The notes beneath the pieces were generated by a model that did not search any database, was not told the DNA's origin, and was given only the letters and a program-made list of their open reading frames with translations. Of a stretch of DNA of 64,000 bases, positions 54,210-61,800 are shown piece after piece (the stretch's first letter is position 1; each line of letters starts with the position of its first letter). Made by a program: the position numbers and the translations under genes. The stretch is taken from contig CAJXSL010000018.1 of assembly GCA_913060875.1 (NCBI GenBank), positions 36,381-100,380 on the forward strand, in the 5' to 3' direction. This DNA is from an uncultured Desulfobacteraceae bacterium (GTDB taxonomy: Bacteria; Desulfobacterota; Desulfobacteria; Desulfobacterales; UBA5852).

Positions 54210-54347
54210 GGTGATCCTCCTGACCCGATACAGGTCTGATGGTATGGGTTGCGGCGTGATGCGAAACGCGTGGGGCGCAAAGTCGCGCCAGTGGTGCTCC
54301 GCCCCCGCCTTCTATGAAAATATTGTCTTGACCAACGTAAGATATAT

Positions 54348-54367
54348 ATGCTTGTATATATAAGCAT
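54348..54367. promoter_or_regulatory. HutC operator between hutU and hutC
   Basis: ATGCTTGTATATATAAGCAT is a 20-bp palindrome with one central mismatch pair. It closely matches the operator described for HutC repressors (TGTATATACA core with ATGCTT-type flanks). Position between divergent hutU and hutC allows control of both. A TTGACC -35-like box lies at 54328-54333 on the plus strand. Confidence 0.85.
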
Positions 54368-54415
54368 TCAGGCCTGTCAAGAATTTTCATCCCAAAAGAC
54401 CGTCGCATAAACTAT

Positions 54416-55186
54416 ATGGCAAAACCAATTCACACGTCCGCCCACTTGTCGCGCCGCCGGCCCACCGCGCTTTATCAGCAGGTCAAGAATTATATTATCG
54501 AAAAGATACGAACCGGCCAGTGGCCGCCCGAAACCCGCGTGCCGTCCGAGAACACCCTCATTCAACAACTGGGGGCCTCCAAAATGACGGTGAACCGGGC
54601 CCTGCGGGAGTTGACCGCCGAGGGCGTACTCCACCGCCTCCAGGGGGTGGGCACCTTTGTGGCCCAATCCAAATCACCGTCCACCCTGCTGGACGTCAAA
54701 CCCATTGCCGAAGAAATTGCCCAGCGCGGCGGCGTCCATTCCTGCGAAATACATCGACAGACCGCTGAACCGGCGTCGCCGGACCTGGCCCAGGCCCTCA
54801 ATGTGCCGGCCGGCGCCCAGGTGTTCCACGTCGTCCTGATCCACTCGGATGAAACCGGCCCCATCCAATTGGAAGACCGCTACGTCAATCCGGCCGTGGC
54901 CCCCAAATTCCTGGAACAGGATTTTACCGCCATCACGCCCAGCCGCTACCTGTTGGATGAAATACCCGTTTCCGAGGCCGAGCATGTTATCGAAGCCATT
55001 ATGCCCGACAAGGCCACCCGCGAACTCCTTGCCATGGGCCCCAGCGAACCCTGCCTGGTGCTTTATCGCCGGACCTGGTCGGACAACCTCGTGGTCACCC
55101 GCAGCCGCTTTGTCCACCCGGCATCCCGCTACCGCATGGACGGACGCTTTGTCCCGGCTTCCCCGTTTCATGCCATGGAAAGCTAA
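54416..55186 (+). CDS. hutC: Histidine utilisation repressor HutC (GntR family)
   Basis: 256 residues. N-terminal GntR winged helix (about 15-82: ALYQQVKNYIIEKIRTGQW, RVPSENTLIQQLGASKMTVN, GTFVAQ) and C-terminal UTRA ligand-binding domain (about 100-250). HutC proteins release DNA when urocanate binds. It is divergent from hutU with the operator 48 bases upstream of its own start, so autoregulation is likely. Its stop codon is directly followed by family II repeat copy 3. Confidence 0.95.
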   Translation: MAKPIHTSAHLSRRRPTALYQQVKNYIIEKIRTGQWPPETRVPSENTLIQQLGASKMTVNRALRELTAEGVLHRLQGVGTFVAQSKSPSTLLDVKPIAEEIAQRGGVHSCEIHRQTAEPASPDLAQALNVPAGAQVFHVVLIHSDETGPIQLEDRYVNPAVAPKFLEQDFTAITPSRYLLDEIPVSEAEHVIEAIMPDKATRELLAMGPSEPCLVLYRRTWSDNLVVTRSRFVHPASRYRMDGRFVPASPFHAMES

Positions 55187-55313
55187 CCCGAACACCCTAC
55201 GGGCACGCCCGAGATGCCCATTGGCTGCGTTATCAGGGGCTTGCGGTAGCAGACGTACAGCGGCGCCCCGGATGCCTTACCCATGAGCATCTCGAGCGCG
55301 TGAAATATCCGGG
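55187..55313 (-). repeat. Family II repeat, copy 3 (inverted)
   Basis: Read on the minus strand it starts CCCGGATATTTCACGCGC and runs through GCCGCTGTACGTCTGCTACC and CCCCTGATAACGCAGCC to CCCGTAGGGTGTTCGGG. It begins with the base after the hutC stop codon. Confidence 0.87.
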
Positions 55314-55316
55314 TCA

Positions 55317-55463
55317 GCCCGAGTATTTCCTGCATTTGCGCCTTCCATTGACAGAGCATTCCGGAACACCGCGGGTGGCATACTACCGCAACCTCCTGAT
55401 AACAAATGGAATGGATTCATCGGACGCGCCCGCAGCGTGAAAATCGTGATGCCATGTTCGGGA
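55317..55463 (+). repeat. Family II repeat, diverged copy 4
   Basis: Starts CCCGAGTATTTCCTGC, keeps CTACCGCAACCTCCTGATAA and CGGACGCGCCCGCAGCGTG, and ends ATGTTCGGG. The inside is clearly more diverged than in copies 1-3. It faces copy 3, forming a head-to-head pair. Confidence 0.65.
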
Positions 55464-55609
55464 TAGACCTTCCGGGAAAATCGGCGACCGGGCATGCCGG
55501 CGCATCCGCTGATGTGCACGATGTGTCGCCAGCCTGTACATGCCATGCGCATTGGTGCCGCGACGCCCATTCCCATCCCACCGTAAAACTATATTTTAAA
55601 ACATATTTT

Positions 55610-55623
55610 CAGATAGTTATCTG
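55610..55623. promoter_or_regulatory. Palindrome upstream of the megasynthase gene
   Basis: CAGATAGTTATCTG: 6-base arms match perfectly around GT, in the most AT-rich stretch of the region, about 240 bases before the start codon. A candidate operator; the factor is unknown. Confidence 0.4.
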
Positions 55624-55863
55624 CATATTTCCAAGTGGCACCGGAATTGCTTTGGCCCTATTCCTTTTGCGGGGCCACCTTCAATCGACAGCACGAGCGT
55701 AGAAACCGATTCCCCATAGGGGAGCGCCACCCCGCCCTTAAATCCATTTGAACCAACAACACGCGCCGGTCCACGCCGCCGCAAAAACCGAATGCCCGGG
55801 GCCTTCCGCCATCAGCGGCACCGCACCCGGGCAACGAAAAACCGCATGACCAGGAGAGACCAT

Positions 55864-58800
55864 ATGATCACGCGACGCATCAGTTCCCGACTGCCCGTCT
55901 TGGCTTATCACCCCCCCAAAGTTTTCGACCGGGATTATTTCCGCCATCTGCATGCGGCCGGGGCCCTGCCCGTTCTGGATACGGAATTTTTTACGAACAC
56001 CGACATCATCCCGATGATCGAAAAGCTGGGACAGACCGATCTGCTTTTCGGACTGCGCCTGGATGCCGCCAACCAGGGGCTGCGGGACTACCTGGAGACC
56101 AACAGTATCGCCAACCTGGACCTGATCGTCTTCACCTATCGCACCCCGGCGGACCTGTCCGGTTTTGAATTCCGCAACCCGGACTACCGCTTTTTCATCG
56201 AAGTCACCGACATCAAACTCCAGGAGCATCTGGACCGCATCGACCCCCATGGCATCATTGCCAAAGGCCAGGAAGGTCCGGGCAAAATATCGCGCTATTC
56301 ATCCTTCGTCCTCCTGCAGTGGTATCTCAAAAACAGCGACCTGCCGGTCTTCGTTCACGGCGGAGTGGGCCGGCATACCGCCGCCGGGCTGCTGGCCATG
56401 GGGGCGGAAGGCCTGGTCCTGGACAACCAGCTCTACCTGGCCGAAGAAACGCCGCTGGATCCGGTTTACAAAAACGTCATCCGGCAGTTGGAAGAAAAAG
56501 ACGCCACCATCATCGGCCAGTCCCTGGGGGCCCGCTATCATTTCTTCGCCAAACTGGGCACCCGCATCGTCAAGACCTTGCGGGACCGGGAAATCCAACT
56601 GGCGGATGATGAAAACGCCGATGCCATCCTGTACCGCGAAATCGAAACCCATATAGCCGATCTCGGCGCTTCCAGCGACACGCCCCTGCAAAGCCTGTTC
56701 TACCTGGGGCAGGATGCCGTTTTCGCCCGCCATTTCGAGCGCCATGGCAAAACCGTGAAAGACATGCTGCACGGCCTCTTCGCCCACATCGGGGAACAGC
56801 TTCAGGCCGTGGACGCCAACGATCCCATGCGGGCCGACAGCCCCCTGGCCCGGGAACACGGCACCCGCTACCCGATCATTCAGGGTCCCATGGCCAATGT
56901 CAGCGACAACGCCGATTTCGCCGCTGCTGTTTATGCCGAAGGCGGATTGCCCTTTTTTGCCCTGGGCAACCTGCCGGCCGATCTGGCGGACAACATGCTG
57001 GCCGCCGGCAAAGATAAAGTCGAACGCTTCGGCGCCGGCATGATCGGCATCGAAGCCTTCAATCCCACCATCACCCACCACCTGGCCTCGGTCAAAAAAT
57101 ACGCAGCGCCCTTTGCCCTGTTCGCCGGCGGCATCCCGTCCCAGGTGAAGGAACTGGAGGCCGCCGGCACCAAGGCCTACCTGCACACCCCCAGCCTGAC
57201 GATGCTGGAAAACGCCCTGCAAAAGGACTGCCGGCGGTTCATTTTCGAAGGCACCGAAGCCGGCGGCCATGTGGGCACACTGGCCAGCCTGGTGCTCTGG
57301 GAACTGGCCATGGAAAAGATGAGCGGCTTGCCGGACGATCAGCTGGCCGCCACAACCATGGTGTTTGCCGGCGGGATCGGCACCGACCTGGCGCCCCATT
57401 TCGTTTCCGGCATGACCGCCCGGCTGGCCGGCCGGGGCGTTAAAATCGGCATCCAGGTGGGCACCGCCTACCTGTTTTCCTGTGAAATCATCGAAACCGG
57501 CGCCATTAAAAAAATCTACCAGGACGTCATTTGCGAACGCGATGAAACCATCGTCATGGGACAGACCGTGGGACTGGCGTCCCGCACGGTGGCCACGCCT
57601 TTTTCCCAACGCATGATCGAAAACGAACACCACCGCATGCGCGATGGGCTCCCGCTGGAAGATCGCAAGAAAGCGTTTGAAAAAGACAATATCGGCTCTC
57701 TTCTGATCGGCGCCAAGGCCTTCTGCCCGAACTTCGACGACGCTACCGGCGAAGTCTGCTTCCTGCACTACGACGAAAAAGAGCAGTTTGAAAAAGGCAA
57801 TTTCATGGTGGGCGACGGCCTGGCCTTCCATCCCTGCAGCACGACCATCGCCGACATCCACGCCACGTTCTTCGAGCGCAAGGAAAATCTTTACCGGCAG
57901 CTCAATGCCCTGGAAATCTTCAGCAGCCCCCGTCATGAAATCGAAGACGAGGTTGCCGTGATCGGCATGGGCTGCATCTACCCGGACGCCGACAGCCCCG
58001 CCAAGCTGTGGGACAATGTCCTCGACAAGACCTATTCCATCGTCGACATGCCGGCGGACCGGATGGATCCCGCCCTCTATTTCGACGAAAACCGCAAGGC
58101 CACCGACAAGAGCTACACCAAGATCGCCGGAGTGGTCCGCGATTTCACCTTCGATCATGAACGCTACGGCTACACGGCCGAGAAGGCGGCCCGTCTCTCC
58201 CGCAGTCAGCAGATGATTCTGGAAGCGGCCTACCGGGCGGTGGCGGATGCCGGCTACCTCGGGGACGACCAGACCATGGATGCCGCCTATCAGGCCTCCA
58301 CGGCGGTTATCGTGGCCACCTGCCTGGGCAACGAACTGGGCAACGATCTTCACCTGAAATACTGGTACCCCGAACTGCGCCACTACCTGGAGCAGATCGA
58401 AGAGTTCAACACCCTGGACGAGGCCACCCGCAAGCAGATGCTGGACAGCCTGCGCGACGGCATGGCCAACGGGATGGATTACGAGCCGGTCCACGGTCAG
58501 CTGCTCAATATCGAAGCCTCCCGCATCGCCCACCACCTGGGCCTGACCGGCATCAACTACGTCGTGGATGCCGCCTGCGCCACCTCGTTCGCCGCCCTGG
58601 ACTGCGCGGTCAAGGAATTGCTCAGCGGCGAATACGACATGGTCATCAGCGGCGGCGTCAACACCAACCTGGCGCCGGAGTCCTTCGTGGGCTTCTGCAA
58701 GATGGGGGCGCTTTCGGCCGAGGGGTCCTACCCCTTCGACGGCCGGGCGAACGGGTTCGTGCTGGGCGAGGGCGCCGGAGTGGTGGTGCTGAAACGCATG

Positions 58801-61800
58801 AAAGACGCCCTCCGGGACGGCGACCGCATCCATGCCGTCATCAAAGGCATCGGCGCCAGCTCGGACGGCAAAGGCAAAGCCATTGCGGCGCCCAATCCCG
58901 CCGGTCAGGCCCTGGCCCTCGAGCGCTGCTATGACAGCATGCGCCGCCCGGTGGATTTTTCCGACATCGACTACATCGAAGCCCACGGGACCTCGACCAT
59001 CGCCGGCGACCAGGCCGAGATCGAAACCCTCAAAAAGGTCTACCAGAGCGACAAGCCCATCGGTATCAGCTCCGTCAAGTCCCAGATCGGTCATCTCCTG
59101 GGCGGCGCCGGTTATGCCGGCATGATCAAAGCCATCCTGGCCATCAACCACCAGACCCTGCCGCCCAACGGCCGCTTTGAAAAACTGGCGCCGGCCCATG
59201 TTATCACGGACAGCCCGCTTTACATCATCGAAGAGGCGCGTGATTGGCGTGTCGAGGGCGACCGTCCCCGTTTGGCGGCCGTGAGCTCCTACGGGTTCGG
59301 CGGGATCAACTACCACTGCGTGGTCTCCGAACACACCCCCGCCTACCAGCCGCTGCCGCGGCAGATATTCGCCGACCTGGACTACGACTTCAACGACGAC
59401 CGGATCGTGTTTGCCGGTATGGGCGTGGTGCTGCCTGAATCCCCCGATGTCGACACTTTCTGGAACAACCTCTCCGAGGGGCGTTCGGTGCTCTCCACCA
59501 TCCCTGAAGACCGCTTCCACAACAGCGCCTATGCCGCAGAGTCGGAAGACTCCCTCTACCACATTCCGCCCGTCAAGGCCGGCGTGGTGCAGGACTACAA
59601 GTTCAACAATGTCAAATTCCGCATACCGCCGACCACGGCACGCGCCCTTGACCGCGCCCAGCTGTTCGCGCTCGACGCCGCCAACCAGGCCATCTCCAAC
59701 GCCGCGCTGGAGCCCCAACTGGTGCATGGCAACCGCATCGGTGTGGTGCTGGGCACCCTGCCCGGCGAGCGCCAGGTCAAAAATATCCTGCGGGTCCGCC
59801 TGGGTGTCATTCGCGGCATCATCGACCGCCTGGAGGGTGTTGCCGACGATACCAAACAGCGCATTGCCGCCCGTCTGACCGCGCAGGTCCAGGACCGTAT
59901 CCCGGAGAACAACGAAGACACCATCCCCGGCCTGCTGTCCAACATCGTCTCCGGCCGGGTTGCCAATACCTTCGGCTGCAACGGCGCCAATTTCGTGGTG
60001 GATGCCTCCTGCGCCTCGGCCACGGTGGCCACCCGCCTGGCGGTCAAGGGGCTGCGCAACGGCGAATATGCAAGTGTTCTCACCGGGGGAGTGGATGCCA
60101 ATTTCTACCCCGCCGTGATGCTGGCCTTCAAGCGCCTGACCCTGCTTTCCGACGGCGACTGCCGGTTCTTCGACAAGCAGTCCAACGGGTACGTCATGAG
60201 CGAAGGCGCGGCCGTGCTGGCCATGACCACCTACGGCCATGCCAAAAAGCACAAAATGCCCATCCTCGGCGAATTCATCCACTCCGAATTCACCTCTTCC
60301 GTGCCCGAGCATCTGCTGGCGCCTTCGGAAAAGGTCTATCGGGAGGCCATCACCGACTGCTACCGCCGCCTGCCCGTCAACACCCGCCAGATCGATCACC
60401 TGGATGTCTTCGGCGTGTCCAATGTCCTGCTGGATCAGATGGAAAAACAGGCGATCACGAAAACCTTTACCCACCCCGTCTATTTCGGCAACATCAAACC
60501 GGAGTTCGGCTATTTCAAATCGGCCAACCCGGCCGTGGCCATGAGCAAACTGCTGTTGATGAACCGCTCCCAAACCTTGTTGCCCAATTACAGCTACACG
60601 GCCGATACGTCCATCGTGAAACCGAATGCCACGCTGACGGCCAATTCGCGCCTTCAGGATATGACCCCACGGAAGACCCTTTATTTTGCCGCCAATGTGA
60701 ACGGTGTGGGCGGCAATCACGGGCACACGGTTGTCGGCACCCTCCCCCCGTGGCTTGACCGGGCGGCGGCCCAGCCGGCGGCGGCCGACGCCATCGCCGC
60801 CGAGAGTCGCGCGGTCCGAACCGAAGCCGCCATCCCCATGAAGCCCAATGGGGTCGTGGCCCTGGTTTCCGGACAGGGGGCGCAGTACAGCGGCATGATG
60901 CAGGATCTGTATCGGGACAACCGCCGCATCCGGGGCATCATGGACCAGGGCAACCGCATTTTCCAGGACATGCGGGGCTACGGCCTGCTGGACATCATGT
61001 TCGGCCAGGACAAACGCCTGAACCTGACCGAGAATACCCAGCCCGCCATCTTCCTGAGCTCGGCGGCGATTTATACCGACCTGGCCGACCTGGGATTTAC
61101 ACCCGATCGCTTCATCGGCCACAGCGTGGGCGAATATACATCCCTCTACTGCGCCGGCCTGCTCGATTTCGAGCCGGCCATGCGGCTGCTCGTCAAACGC
61201 GCCGACTTCATGAAAGCCGCCACCGAAATCCAGCCCGGACGCATCATGGTGGTGTTCAAGGATGCCGACAACGTTCTGCAGCTGATTCGCGAATCCCGCA
61301 TCCGCAACATCTACGTGGCCAACAAAAACAGTGATAACCAGACGGCCGTTTCCGGTGCCCGGGAATCCATCGAAGCCTTCGGGGCCTACCTGAAAAAGGC
61401 TAAAGTCATGTTCAAGGCCCTGGCCCTGTCCGGCGCTTTCCACACCCCGCTTTTCCAGAGTGCGGCGGAAAAGATGGCTGCCTACCTCGAGGGGGTCGCT
61501 TTCCGGGGGGTGGACACCCGCCGCATCATCTCCAACGTTACGGCCGCCCCGTACCCGGAGGATCACAATGCGATCAAAGCCCTGCTGGTACGCCAAATCG
61601 TTTCGCCCGTAGAATTCATCCAATCGGTGAAACAGGTGCACCGCTCCGGACACGACCGGTTCTATGAAATCGGCCCCGGGCGCATCCTGGTCAACCTGCT
61701 GAAAAACATCCCTATCGACGACTACCAGGCCCTGCCGTCCGTGAATGCCAAGGTTGGCGAGGTCGCATCCCTGCAGGAATTCAAGGCCCACCTGGAGGAG

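Larger units (their letters stand above)
55187..55863. other. Long intergenic region upstream of the megasynthase gene
   Basis: 677 bp. The first 280 bp hold two family II repeats (55187-55313 and 55317-55463). The AT-rich stretch 55585-55650 contains a palindrome (55610-55623) and is the likely promoter zone. AGGAGAG stands 8 bases before the megasynthase ATG. No gene seen. Confidence 0.55.
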
